Positions 8,116 to 17,338 are shown, counted from the stretch's first letter. The stretch: 52,141 nt of DNA from Sphingobium scionense (GCF_014197035.1 NZ_JACIEU010000029.1:1-52141); one strand, 5' to 3'. The notes: a model not told the origin generated them from the letters alone. Numbers and translations: made by a program.

Positions 8116-11100
8116 TCAGGCCAAGTTGTTCACGAAGGTCTGACCGTGGTCGTCCCCTTCATGCTCCTCATTGTAGTGCTCGGGTTTCTCGATCACTTTC
8201 TGCCCGAACCGGGCATAGAGTGTCGGCAGCACGAACAGCGTAAGAAGCGTCGCCGAGATCAGACCGCCGATGACGACCGTCGCCAAAGGCTTTTGAACCT
8301 CTGCGCCGGCGCCTTCGCCCAGCGCCATCGGCACGAAGCCGAGGCTGGCGACTAGCGCGGTCATGATGACGGGTCGCAGACGCTGCATCGCGCCAACATG
8401 CGCGGCTTCCTCGCGGCTCATCCCTGATCGGATCAGATCTTGGATCGAGCTGACCATGACGAGGCCGTTGAGGACCGCGATGCCCGAGAGGGCGATGAAG
8501 CCCACTGCCGCCGAGATCGAGAAGTCCATGCCCCGCAGGAACAGCAACAGGACGCCGCCCACCAGCGCGAAAGGCACGCCGGTGAACACGATCGCGGCGT
8601 CGCGGACCGATCCCAACGCCCCGTAGAGGAGCAGCAGGATCAAGATGAAGCAAGCCGGAATGACCAGCTTCAGCCGTTCGCTTGCCGATTGGAGGTTCTC
8701 GAACTGGCCGCCCCATTCGAGATAGGTGCCGGCAGGCAGCCGGAGTTGGCTGCCGATCGCCGCCTGCGCATCCGCCACGACGGATCCGACGTCGCGGCCA
8801 CGCACGTTGGCTTGCACCACCACGCGCCGCTTGCCGTTCTCGCGGCTGATCTGGTTCGGACCATCGACCACCTTGATCTCGGCGACGCTGGACAGCGGTA
8901 CATAGCCGCCGCCTGCCACCGGCACCTGCACCTGTTGGAGCAGGCCGATGTCGGCACGCTGCGCCTCCGACAGGCGGATCACCACGGGGAAGCGACGGTC
9001 GCCCTCGAAGATCTGGCCCGATGTTCGCCCGCCGATCGTCGCAGTCACGGTGTCCTGCACATCCTGAGCCGTAACGCCCAACCGCGCCATCGCGTCGCGG
9101 TTGACGCGAATGTCGAGCATGGGAAGACCGGTCGTCTGCTCCACCTTCACGTCCGCTGCGCCTTGCGTTCTGCGCAGCACCGCCGCGATTTGCTCGGCCG
9201 TCCGGTTCATCTGGTTGAAGTCGTCCCCGAACACCTTCACCGCGATGTCGCCGCGCACGCCGGCGATCAGCTCGTTGAAGCGCATCTGGATGGGCTGGGT
9301 GATCTCGTAGGCATTTCCCGGAATTTTTGCGAGATTTCCCTCGATCCGGCTGACCAGCTCCTCCTTGGGAAGCTCAGGATCCGGCCAATCCTTGCGCGGC
9401 TTCAGGATGACGAACATGTCGGTCGCGTTCGGCGGCATCGGGTCGGCCGCCAGCTCGGCGGTGCCCGTCTTGGAATAGACGAATTGCACCTCCGGCTGCT
9501 TCGACATCATCCGCTCGATCGGCACCTGCATCGCCTGGCTCTGCTGGACCGACGTTGCCGGAATGCGGAGCGACTGGATCAGCAAATCGCCTTCGTCGAG
9601 CTGCGGCAGGAACACCGAGCCGAGCGTAGTGAAAGCAAGCGCCGCCACCACAAGGCTTCCCACACCCGCACCGATCGTCAGCGTCGGGCGCTTCATGGCC
9701 CGGTCGAGACCGGGTTCGTAGCGCTTCTTCAGCCACGTGATGATGCGGCCGTCCTTCTCCTCGACCTTCTTCGACAGCCAGATCGCAATCATCGCCGGCA
9801 CGAAGGTGAGAGAGAGGATGAAGGCGAAGGCGAGCGCGATGATGACGGTCAGCGCCATCGGTCCGAACGTTTTACCCTCCACGCCGGTCAGCGTGAGCAG
9901 CGGTACGTAGACGAGGATGATGATTGCCTGCCCGTACACAGAGGGACGGATCATCTCACGCGCAGCGGCTGCCACGGTCGCGAGCCGTTCCTTGACGCTG
10001 AGCAATCGGCCTTCATGATGCTGTTGCTCGGCAAGCCGGCGCAGCGCGTTTTCGACAATGATGACGGCGCCGTCGACGATCAGACCGAAGTCCAAAGCCC
10101 CAAGGCTCATCAGATTGGCCGAGACCCCAGCGCGCAGCATACCAAAGCCTGTCAGCATCATGGTGATCGGGATGACCAACGCCGCGATCAGGGCCGCACG
10201 GAAGTTGCCGAGCAGCAGGAAGAGCACGACGATGACCAGCACCGCGCCTTCGGACAGGTTTTTCGCGACCGTCTTGATCGTCGAATTGACCAGCTCGGTG
10301 CGGTTCAGCACCGGCTGAATTACGACGTCAGGAGGCAGCGAAGCGTTGATCGTCTTCAGTTTCTCAGCGACCGCGGTCGACACGATGCGGCTGTTCTCGC
10401 CGATCCGCATGATCGCCGTGCCGACGACGACTTCGGTACCGTTCTCCGATGCCGAACCCATGCGGATCGCCTGACCCGTCTTCACAGTCGCAACTTGTTC
10501 GACCGTGATCGGCACGCCGTTACGTGTCGCGATCACGGTCCTGGCCAACTCGCTGGCATTGCGAACGAGCGCATCCGAGCGAACAGCCAGACCTTCGCCA
10601 TTGCGATTGACGAAGCCACCGCCGACGCTGGTGTTATTGCGCTCCAGCGCATTTCCCAGGTCCGTCAGCGTGATGCCGAGCGAGGCCAGCTTCTGCACGT
10701 CGGGCACGACGAGGAACTGCTTGGCGTAACCGCCAATCGAGTCGACACCGGCGAGGCCCGGTGTGGTCTTCAGAAGCGGCGTCACGATCCAGTCCTGCGC
10801 GGTGCGCAGGTAGGTCGCCTTGTCCTCTTCGGTCGTCAGTCGCTCGCCCTCTGGCGTGATGTAGCTGCCATCGGGCTGTTGGCCCGGTTCACCGGGCTTG
10901 TGCTTGTCGTCCTCGCGATGATCGAGACGAACGGTGTACATGTACACCTCGCCCAGGCCTGTCGCGATCGGACCCATTTCAGGGTTCACGCCGTCGGGCA
11001 GATTCTCTTGCACGCCCCGCAGACGCTCGCCCACCTGCTGGCGGGCGAAATAGATGTCCGTCGCGTCCGAAAAGACCGCCGTGATCTGCGCGAAGCCGTT

Positions 11101-11361
11101 GCGGCTCAACGAGCGCGTATATTCCAGGCCGGGGGTGCCGGCGAGCGCGGTTTCGATTGGAAACGACACCTGCTTCTCGACCAGCTCGGGCGAGAGGGCA
11201 GGCGCGCGGACGTTGATCTGGACCTGATTGTTGGTGATGTCCGGCACCGCGTCGATCGGTAGCCGGTAGAGGGAAAAGGCGCCGATGGCGGCGACGATGA
11301 CGGTGAGGAGCAGGACTAGCCAGCGCTTCTCGACCGCCCAGGTTACGATACGGGCGATCAT
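8116..11361 (-). CDS. czcA: CzcA/CusA-type heavy-metal RND efflux pump
   Basis: A 1081-aa inner-membrane RND transporter, the proton-driven subunit of a tripartite pump that moves metals across both membranes. It has full length and the usual layout: TM1 near residues 12-33, a large periplasmic loop, six helices, a second loop and six more helices. The proton-relay motif of the HME subfamily, DFGLIVDGAVIIVEN, gives Asp424, Asp430 and Glu437, as in CzcA (Co/Zn/Cd). The C-terminus is His/acid-rich (EEHEGDDHG). It follows czcB by 3 bp. The metal range is inferred from the D-D-E motif and neighbours. Confidence 0.95.
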   Translation of the reverse strand: MIARIVTWAVEKRWLVLLLTVIVAAIGAFSLYRLPIDAVPDITNNQVQINVRAPALSPELVEKQVSFPIETALAGTPGLEYTRSLSRNGFAQITAVFSDATDIYFARQQVGERLRGVQENLPDGVNPEMGPIATGLGEVYMYTVRLDHREDDKHKPGEPGQQPDGSYITPEGERLTTEEDKATYLRTAQDWIVTPLLKTTPGLAGVDSIGGYAKQFLVVPDVQKLASLGITLTDLGNALERNNTSVGGGFVNRNGEGLAVRSDALVRNASELARTVIATRNGVPITVEQVATVKTGQAIRMGSASENGTEVVVGTAIMRIGENSRIVSTAVAEKLKTINASLPPDVVIQPVLNRTELVNSTIKTVAKNLSEGAVLVIVVLFLLLGNFRAALIAALVIPITMMLTGFGMLRAGVSANLMSLGALDFGLIVDGAVIIVENALRRLAEQQHHEGRLLSVKERLATVAAAAREMIRPSVYGQAIIILVYVPLLTLTGVEGKTFGPMALTVIIALAFAFILSLTFVPAMIAIWLSKKVEEKDGRIITWLKKRYEPGLDRAMKRPTLTIGAGVGSLVVAALAFTTLGSVFLPQLDEGDLLIQSLRIPATSVQQSQAMQVPIERMMSKQPEVQFVYSKTGTAELAADPMPPNATDMFVILKPRKDWPDPELPKEELVSRIEGNLAKIPGNAYEITQPIQMRFNELIAGVRGDIAVKVFGDDFNQMNRTAEQIAAVLRRTQGAADVKVEQTTGLPMLDIRVNRDAMARLGVTAQDVQDTVTATIGGRTSGQIFEGDRRFPVVIRLSEAQRADIGLLQQVQVPVAGGGYVPLSSVAEIKVVDGPNQISRENGKRRVVVQANVRGRDVGSVVADAQAAIGSQLRLPAGTYLEWGGQFENLQSASERLKLVIPACFILILLLLYGALGSVRDAAIVFTGVPFALVGGVLLLFLRGMDFSISAAVGFIALSGIAVLNGLVMVSSIQDLIRSGMSREEAAHVGAMQRLRPVIMTALVASLGFVPMALGEGAGAEVQKPLATVVIGGLISATLLTLFVLPTLYARFGQKVIEKPEHYNEEHEGDDHGQTFVNNLA

Positions 11362-11364
11362 GGC

Positions 11365-12546
11365 TTAATCCTCGTGGCTCGCTTCGCCCTTGCCGATCTC
11401 GGCCTTGAGCGTGAAACTTCCGGTGGTGGCGATCTGTTCGTTGCCGGTCAGGCCCGACCGGACGATCACCGTGTCGCCCGACGCATCGCCGAGCTGGACC
11501 GGGGTCGCCTTGAAGCCGGTGGGCGTGCGCACGAACACGACCGACTTGCCCTCGAAACTCTGGACCGCCGTCGTCGGCACGCGGACCGCCCCGCTCCCGC
11601 CGCTGCCCGTGAGCTGCACGGCTGCCGTCACAGGCTCGCCGACCCGCCATTCGCCACCGCGATTGTCGAGGGTGGCGAGCGCAGGCACGAGCCGCGTCTG
11701 CGGATCAAGCGCCGGCGACACGAAGGTCACGCGGGCGGTCGCCTGACGGCCTGCCGCCTTCACCAGCACCGTATTGCCGGGACGCACCCGGCCCGCATCC
11801 TCGGGCTTGAGATTAAGCGCGATCGACACCTGGCTCAGGTTGGCGATGCGATAGAGTTCGGCATCCGCCGCGACCGTTTGTCCCAGCGTCACGGGGCGCG
11901 CAATGATCTGGCCCGAGATCGGCGCGGCAATGCCGAGCCGGTTGAGCCCGCCGCCGCCGACACCCGCCGCCGAAACCATGCTCTGCGCCTGCGTCAGGGC
12001 GATCCGCGCCTCCGTCGCCGCTGTGCGGGCGGCGATCAGATCCTGTTCAGGGGAGACTCTCTGCGCGAACAGCCGCTGTTCGCGCGCGAGGTTCGAATTA
12101 GCGAGCTGAAGCCGCGCCCGCGCCGCCTCGACCTCGCCCTTGATCTGCGCCGCCTCGCGGCTTTCGATGACCGCAATGGTCTGGCCGCGTCCGACCGATT
12201 GGCCGAGGTTACGGGTGAGCGCGACCACGCGTCCCGCAATTGCGGCCGAGACGACCTGCGTTCCCTGTGGGTCGCCCTCGATGATCGCGGGCAGCTCGAT
12301 CGTCCCGGCCCCGCCGATGATCGGCCGTCCGACCTGGACGCCCGCTGTGGCGATCTGGTCGGCACCCAATGTGACGACGCCTTCACCGGCATGACCGCCT
12401 TCAGCACCGCCCTTTTCCGTGCCCGCTGCCGTCTCATTGGCAGCTGCGCCTTCGGCAGTTGCCTCGTTTCCGCCATCCTTGCCGCCGCAGGCAGCCAAGA
12501 GCAGGGCGAGCGACGCCGCGCCCGCGAGATAAAAGCTCTTCATCAC
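11365..12546 (-). CDS. czcB: RND efflux periplasmic adaptor (CzcB-like lipoprotein)
   Basis: A 393-aa membrane-fusion protein that bridges the RND pump and the outer-membrane channel. The N-terminus is a lipoprotein signal (LLLAAC, Cys20) followed by a low-complexity Glu/Gly/Ala linker. Then come the barrel-sandwich/lipoyl half motifs, an alpha-hairpin (ARARLQLANSNLAREQRLF around residues 143-161) and a beta-barrel. It begins in the czcC stop (ATGA overlap) and ends 3 bp before czcA. No His-rich metal-binding N-terminal extension like that of classical CzcB is seen. Confidence 0.92.
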   Translation of the reverse strand: MMKSFYLAGAASLALLLAACGGKDGGNEATAEGAAANETAAGTEKGGAEGGHAGEGVVTLGADQIATAGVQVGRPIIGGAGTIELPAIIEGDPQGTQVVSAAIAGRVVALTRNLGQSVGRGQTIAVIESREAAQIKGEVEAARARLQLANSNLAREQRLFAQRVSPEQDLIAARTAATEARIALTQAQSMVSAAGVGGGGLNRLGIAAPISGQIIARPVTLGQTVAADAELYRIANLSQVSIALNLKPEDAGRVRPGNTVLVKAAGRQATARVTFVSPALDPQTRLVPALATLDNRGGEWRVGEPVTAAVQLTGSGGSGAVRVPTTAVQSFEGKSVVFVRTPTGFKATPVQLGDASGDTVIVRSGLTGNEQIATTGSFTLKAEIGKGEASHED

Positions 12547-13820
12547 TGATTCCCCCCATTGGGCGCACGAGCGGTCAGTCGCTCCACTTGCGCGCGGGCA
12601 TTCTGGTAATTGGCAAGCGCGTCGATCGCGGCGACCCGCGTTTCGGCGAGCGTGCGTTCAGCATCGAGCAATTCGAGCTGGCCGAACTTGCCCTCGCGAT
12701 AGCCGATCCGCGCGATGCGGGCGGCCTCCTGTGCAGCCGCCAGCGCCGGCCCCGACGCCGCACGAGCCGTCGTTGCGGCATTGGCCGCCTGCGCCTGCGC
12801 GTCCGTGATCGCCTGTTCGATGTCGAGCGCGGTCACGCGGCGCTGCGCATCCGCCTGGGTCCGCTGCGCGGTCGCCTGCGCAATCGCGGCGCGACCATTG
12901 TTGAACACCGGGATCGGGATCGACACGCTGAACACCGCCGCCATGTCGTTGGTCGCTTCCAGGCGGCGGATCGACGGCCCGACGTTCAGGTCAGGCACGC
13001 GATTGGCGCGCGCGAGCCGCACGCCGGCTTCGGCAATGGAGAAATCCGCGTTGGCTGCCGCCAGCGCGAGTGTGCCGGTCGTGTTGACCGGTGCCAACGG
13101 CCCATAGACGTTCACACCGGGAAGGCGATCGAGCAGCGTGTCATCGAGCAGGCCGTCGATCGGCCGTCCGATCCGACGCGCCAGATTGGCGCGGGCCGCC
13201 TCGGCCAAGCGAAGCTGCCGCTCCACATTGGCGTCGGCATTGATACGCGCGACATCCGCGCGCTGTTGCTCGAGTGGCGATGCCCGCCCTGCCTGCACGC
13301 GAACGCTCGCGGCCCGCAGCGCATCGCTGGCGATCCGGGCCTGATCGCGGGCTGTCATTACCCGGCGATCGGCCGCGACCGCTTCGACATAGAGCTGCGT
13401 TACCTGAAGCCGGACATCCGCCGCGATGATCGCGGCCTGGATCTCGGCCCGGGACAATTGCGCATTGGCGACCGCGACGCGGGCGCCGCGCTTGCCGCCT
13501 AGCTCGATCGGGATCGCAAAGCCGACCGTGGTTTCCGCGCTGCGGACCCCCCGATACGGCCCGGAGCCGATGACATTCTCGACTTGGCCTTGAACCACCG
13601 GATTGGGCCGCAAGCCGGCGACTGTGCGACCTGCACGGGCCGCGTCGATTCCAGCTGTCGCCGCTTCCGCAGCAGGGGCCGAACCGCCCGCTGCACTGAC
13701 CGCTTGGTCAAGCGTGTAGACCGGCGCATCCTGCGCAACAGGCGCGGACGGTCCGACCTGCGCCTGCGCCATCGTGGCGCAAGACGCTGCGGCCAGCATG
13801 GCCGCGAGGATACGATTCAT
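12543..13820 (-). CDS. czcC: TolC-family outer-membrane channel (CzcC-like)
   Basis: A 425-aa outer-membrane efflux protein with a signal peptide (MNRILAAMLAAASCATMAQA) and two TolC-type repeats of long Ala/Gln/Arg-rich helices separated by short strand regions. It forms the exit duct for the CzcBA pump encoded directly downstream. Its start overlaps the stop of the CzcI-like gene (ATGA) and its stop overlaps czcB. The order czcI-C-B-A matches classical czc operons. Confidence 0.92.
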   Translation of the reverse strand: MNRILAAMLAAASCATMAQAQVGPSAPVAQDAPVYTLDQAVSAAGGSAPAAEAATAGIDAARAGRTVAGLRPNPVVQGQVENVIGSGPYRGVRSAETTVGFAIPIELGGKRGARVAVANAQLSRAEIQAAIIAADVRLQVTQLYVEAVAADRRVMTARDQARIASDALRAASVRVQAGRASPLEQQRADVARINADANVERQLRLAEAARANLARRIGRPIDGLLDDTLLDRLPGVNVYGPLAPVNTTGTLALAAANADFSIAEAGVRLARANRVPDLNVGPSIRRLEATNDMAAVFSVSIPIPVFNNGRAAIAQATAQRTQADAQRRVTALDIEQAITDAQAQAANAATTARAASGPALAAAQEAARIARIGYREGKFGQLELLDAERTLAETRVAAIDALANYQNARAQVERLTARAPNGGNQ

Positions 13821-14209
13821 GAAAATAGGACTCCTGACGATGATCGACAGGGGCGCGCCAACGCACGCCCAAATCGGACGTCAGGCTTGGGGGGCCTCAA
13901 ATGGACCATGCCGGTGCGGCCGTCGAGCGACGCAGAGGCGGAGATTGTCGGCTTGGGCACTGTGAGGACGGGGGTATATTCCATCGTCGTGCGCGCAGGC
14001 GCGCCGACGTCGTGTCCGTGACAATAATTGTGATGATGCGGGACATTCTTGTCCGAGTCCGATGGCACCTGATCGATGTCACCGGCGGTATGGACCGTGA
14101 ACTCAACGCCCGCGATGCTTCCCCCCGCCAGATCGGCGGCATGGGCCATGCCGGAGAAGCTGGTCAGGACCAGCATCAGGCATGTCAGGAAAGGCAAAAA
14201 GGCTCGCAC
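13817..14209 (-). CDS. CzcI-like small periplasmic protein
   Basis: A 130-aa protein with a clear signal peptide (cleavage after SGMAHA) and a His/Cys cluster, PHHHNYCHGHD, near residues 57-67, which could bind metal. It ends in a Pro/Arg-rich stretch (LRPPKPDVRF) common in small proteins ahead of czc and cop operons. The start is GTG. Position directly before czcCBA, with an ATGA overlap, fits the CzcI role as a modulator of czc expression or periplasmic metal handling. That is by context; similarity to known CzcI is weak to my eye. Confidence 0.6.
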   Translation of the reverse strand: MRAFLPFLTCLMLVLTSFSGMAHAADLAGGSIAGVEFTVHTAGDIDQVPSDSDKNVPHHHNYCHGHDVGAPARTTMEYTPVLTVPKPTISASASLDGRTGMVHLRPPKPDVRFGRALARPCRSSSGVLFS

Positions 14210-14249
14210 TAGCTTGCCTCTATCACGGAAGGGTTTTCATGTCATTGCA

Positions 14250-16217
14250 CTAATTCGAACCAAGGGTCACTGAGCCGGAACCCGAGCGGGATCGGTCGCG
14301 CCCGTTCCAGGCGAACCCGACCGCAATGGCGACCGCCATCAGGAGTTGCGCCAGCACCGATTGCCAAGTGGGAAACACGCCGAGCATCGACAGCCGTGGC
14401 ACGTCCGCGAGCGGTGCGATGTTGATAAGGCCGGCTTCCTGGAGCGCGGCGACGCCTTTACCCGCCAGCACGACGGTCAGGACCGCCATGAGCCAGGAGC
14501 TATAGCGGAAGAACTGCGCGATCGGCAGCTTGCGACTGTAGCGAAGCATGGCCCAAGCGATCAGGCTGAGCAGTCCAATCGCCGACCCGGCCCCCGCGAG
14601 AAGCATCCCGTTGTCACCTTGCGCCGAAAGCGCGGCATAGAACAGGATCGTCTCGAAGACCTCGCGATAAACTACGACGAACGCCAGCCCGAACAGGAAC
14701 CAGCCCGACCCGCCCGAGAGCGCCCGCGACATCTTCTCGCGAATATAGCGCTGCCACTGATCGGCCTGCGCCTTGCCGTGCATCCAAATCCCGACCGAGA
14801 GCAGCACGACCGCGGCGAACAGCGAGCCAAACCCTTCCGTCAGCTCCCGGCTCGCACCGCTGATCCCGATCGCATAGGTGGCGACCGCCCAGGTGATCCC
14901 GCCCGCGATGATCGCGCTGACCCAGCCGCCATGCACGTACCGCAGCGCCTCGCCGCGCTCGGCTTTACGCAGGAACGCGATCATGGCGACAACGATGAGC
15001 AGGGCTTCGAGCCCTTCACGCAGCAGGATCGTGAACGCGCCCAGGAACGTGGACGCTTCGGTGGCGGCATCAGGCGCGAGCGCCGCTTCCGCATCGTCGA
15101 AAAGGCCGCCCAGTACTGCGACCTTCTCCGCGAGATCATCGGGCGACGCGCCCCGGTCGATCGAGGCGCGGAACTCCCCCATCGCGCCCTCGATTCGACC
15201 CATCAGCGTCGCGTCGCGCGCGGTGAGTGTTGGCTCGATCGGCTCGAACCCATCGAGATAGGCCGACAGCGCCAGCTCTTTCGCCATGCGCGCATCGCCG
15301 CGCCGCGCAGCCGCCACGCTTTCGGCGAGTTTGGCGCGGGCGACCGCGAGCGAGCCGGGAGCCTGTTGTATCACCTGTTCGGGATGACGACGCAGGAACG
15401 CGAGCACTGGGTCAGCCTTGGCGTCGCCGATCGCCGCGCCGAGCGCGGCCGGGGTGAGCGCGACCAGGGTTTTCAGGTCCGGAATGCGCCGGCGAAGGGT
15501 CGGGTCGGATTTCCAAAGCCGCTCGCCTTCGCGCGCCTGCGCATCCGTGAAGGCGAAGCTCCCGGCTCGGAATGCTAACGCCCAGCGCTGATCGTTGGGC
15601 AGATCGGCGAAGCTCTGCATCGCGGTCCCGTCGATGCCTTGCGTCACCACCTGATAGAGCGCGAACACGCTGCGCTGGCGCGCGCGCTCGGCATCGGTGA
15701 AAGCAATCGGGGGCGTAGCGAGCTTGGCGGCGTCAGGGCCACGGCCGTTGCCCGTCATCCCGTGGCAGGACGCGCAGGATTGTCGGAACAGGGCATCGCT
15801 GGAGACGAGGTTCGGAGCCTTATCGGGCGCGAGCGGCACCGGGTAGGCGCGCAACAGATCGGCCGCGAGCCCGTGCGCCAATGTTGCCACCTGTTCAGTC
15901 GGTCCCTTTTCCGCGATCACCGCCTGGAGGTTGGCAGCCCGCTGGATGAGGGCTTGACGCTCCGGCTTCGCCGGCAGGCCCTGAAGCCGTGTCGAGACCG
16001 ACGCGGCGAACTCCGTCATCTCGGCATATTCCGACGTGCTCTTGATCCGACCGTTGGCGACCGCGCCGCCATAATCGACGGCCATATAGTCGAGCAGCCG
16101 CCATGCGGTTTGCACGTCGCCGGGTTCGGCGATTGCCGCAGCAGGGATCAGCAGCGCCGCGAGCGCGGAGAGCAGCCGCAACGAGAGCATTGCCCGGATC
16201 AACGCGAGCAGACGCAC
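14250..16217 (-). CDS. FTR1-family permease fused to a cytochrome c domain (PbrT-like)
   Basis: A 655-aa membrane protein. Residues 1-30 form a signal sequence. About 40-130 is a helical periplasmic region. CASCHG at 148-153 is a c-type heme site with a possible Met200 ligand. Residues 390-640 form an FTR1 permease with the two REXXE motifs REGLE (400-404) and REVFE (518-522). FTR1 proteins import ferric iron after oxidation; the lead-resistance protein PbrT of Cupriavidus has the same fused architecture. The GTG start shares a base with the stop of the CDF gene upstream (TAGTG). With PbrR-like regulator and metal pumps around it, uptake of Pb or another metal is plausible. Uptake inside an export operon is odd. 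Confidence 0.85.
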   Translation of the reverse strand: MRLLALIRAMLSLRLLSALAALLIPAAAIAEPGDVQTAWRLLDYMAVDYGGAVANGRIKSTSEYAEMTEFAASVSTRLQGLPAKPERQALIQRAANLQAVIAEKGPTEQVATLAHGLAADLLRAYPVPLAPDKAPNLVSSDALFRQSCASCHGMTGNGRGPDAAKLATPPIAFTDAERARQRSVFALYQVVTQGIDGTAMQSFADLPNDQRWALAFRAGSFAFTDAQAREGERLWKSDPTLRRRIPDLKTLVALTPAALGAAIGDAKADPVLAFLRRHPEQVIQQAPGSLAVARAKLAESVAAARRGDARMAKELALSAYLDGFEPIEPTLTARDATLMGRIEGAMGEFRASIDRGASPDDLAEKVAVLGGLFDDAEAALAPDAATEASTFLGAFTILLREGLEALLIVVAMIAFLRKAERGEALRYVHGGWVSAIIAGGITWAVATYAIGISGASRELTEGFGSLFAAVVLLSVGIWMHGKAQADQWQRYIREKMSRALSGGSGWFLFGLAFVVVYREVFETILFYAALSAQGDNGMLLAGAGSAIGLLSLIAWAMLRYSRKLPIAQFFRYSSWLMAVLTVVLAGKGVAALQEAGLINIAPLADVPRLSMLGVFPTWQSVLAQLLMAVAIAVGFAWNGRDRSRSGSGSVTLGSN

Positions 16218-16843
16218 TACCGCTCTCCCAATTCGCGCCGAGCGCCAGTGACGATTTCATAAGCGGAGTGGAGGAACAGGAGGGCGATGAGGCCGGCGAC
16301 GGCGAGGTCCGGCCAGGCGCTTCCTGTCCACGCCACCAGACCGGCCGCGGCGATCACCGCCACGTTGGCGAGCGCGTCGTTGCGGCTGAACAGCCAGATC
16401 GCGCGAACATTGGCGTCCCCTTCCCGGAAACGCGCAAGCACCAAGGCGGACACGACATTGATCGCGAGCGCGACAACGCCGATTGTGCCCATCAGTTCGG
16501 CATCGGGCGCGGTTGCGTTCAGGGCGCGCCAAATCGCGAAACCGATTACGCCCACGCCAAGCGCACCGAGAAACAACCCCTGCGTCAGCGCGACCTTTGC
16601 CCTCGCCCGTGCGGACCAGGCAAGCGCGAGAAGACCGATAAGGCTGATCGACCCGTCCCCGAGAAAATCGAGGGAATCCGCTTTCAGCGCTTGGCTATCG
16701 GCGATGAACCCGCCGAACAGCTCGGCGACTCCGAAGCCGAGGTTGAGCACCACGACGGTCAGCAGCGCACGGCGATAGGCCGGATCGGTTTGCGCGCGCG
16801 CGGGCTCCCCGTGGCACCCGCAGCTTTCGGTAGAAGCATTCAT
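16217..16843 (-). CDS. CDF-family cation transporter (first gene of metal operon)
   Basis: A 208-aa CDF-like protein with a Cys/His N-terminus (ESCGCHGEPA, residues 6-15) and six helices. TM2 reads LDFLGD and TM5 reads SRNDALAN, again with D-x-x-x-N in place of HxxxD. No large C-terminal domain is present. It probably exports Zn, Cd, Co or Pb in exchange for protons. Start at 16843 is preceded by AAGGAAGG; an upstream open frame exists but has no ribosome site and crosses the regulatory region. It is the first gene facing the divergent MerR regulator and begins the long minus-strand run. Confidence 0.85.
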   Translation of the reverse strand: MNASTESCGCHGEPARAQTDPAYRRALLTVVVLNLGFGVAELFGGFIADSQALKADSLDFLGDGSISLIGLLALAWSARARAKVALTQGLFLGALGVGVIGFAIWRALNATAPDAELMGTIGVVALAINVVSALVLARFREGDANVRAIWLFSRNDALANVAVIAAAGLVAWTGSAWPDLAVAGLIALLFLHSAYEIVTGARRELGER

Positions 16844-16850
16844 GCGGCCT

Positions 16851-16881
16851 TCCTTACCACCTCCAGTCGCTGTAGAAGCAA
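16851..16881 (-). promoter_or_regulatory. MerR-type promoter/operator for the metal operon
   Basis: Read on the minus strand: a -35-like TTGCTT (16876-16881), a 15-bp imperfect dyad CTACAG-CGA-CTGGAG (16861-16875) inside a 19-bp spacer, and a weak -10-like TAAGGA (16851-16856). The long spacer with a central dyad is the hallmark of MerR-family promoters such as zntA. The -10 lies very close to the ATG, so transcription would start at or near the start codon. Alternatively the -10 assignment is wrong. Confidence 0.5.
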
Positions 16882-16918
16882 GCGAAATGTGCGACACGTT
16901 CGCATAAGCAAGGATGGC

Positions 16919-17338
16919 ATGATGAAGCCGGTGATGATTGGGCAGCTCGCCAGCGAGACCTCGACGAAGGTGACGACGATCCGCTTTTATGAGTCGATCG
17001 GGTTGCTCCGATCCGCCCCTCGCACGGCGTCGGGTCGCAGAACCTACGATGCCAGTGACATTGAGCGTTTGCACTTCATCCGCAACGGTCGCCGGCTTGG
17101 CTTCTCCGTCGACGAGATCCGTTCGTTGATGGGGCTGGCGCAGAACCCGGACCAGGATTGTGGTGCCGCCTCAGCTATCGCTGCTCAGCACCTCAAGGAT
17201 GTGGAGGAGAGACTGGCGCAACTCGCGGTGTTGCGGGATGAGTTGGCAATGCTCAGCCAGAGCTGCACCAAGGCGCGCATGGCCGATTGTCGGATCATGA
17301 AGGCGATCGGCAAAGGCCACCCTCAAGCCGATCAATAA
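16919..17338 (+). CDS. MerR-family metal regulator (CadR/PbrR/ZntR type)
   Basis: A 139-aa activator with an N-terminal winged helix (IGQLASETSTKVTTIRFYE), a coiled dimerisation helix and a metal loop. Counted from the second Met, Cys80, Cys115 and Cys123 match the Cys trio that binds Pb, Cd or Zn in PbrR, CadR and ZntR. Such proteins sit on their promoter and unwind the long spacer when metal binds. It is transcribed away from the metal operon, with the operator between them, so it most likely controls that operon. Two tandem ATGs (16919, 16922) are possible starts. Its 3' end overlaps the convergent protease gene by 7 bp. Confidence 0.9.
   Translation: MMKPVMIGQLASETSTKVTTIRFYESIGLLRSAPRTASGRRTYDASDIERLHFIRNGRRLGFSVDEIRSLMGLAQNPDQDCGAASAIAAQHLKDVEERLAQLAVLRDELAMLSQSCTKARMADCRIMKAIGKGHPQADQ

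Noticed and set aside
8440..11262. A 940-codon open frame on the plus strand opposite czcA
   Set aside because: It is antisense to a well-conserved RND pump, is full of Arg/His/Asp as expected from reverse GC-rich codons, and shows no domain.
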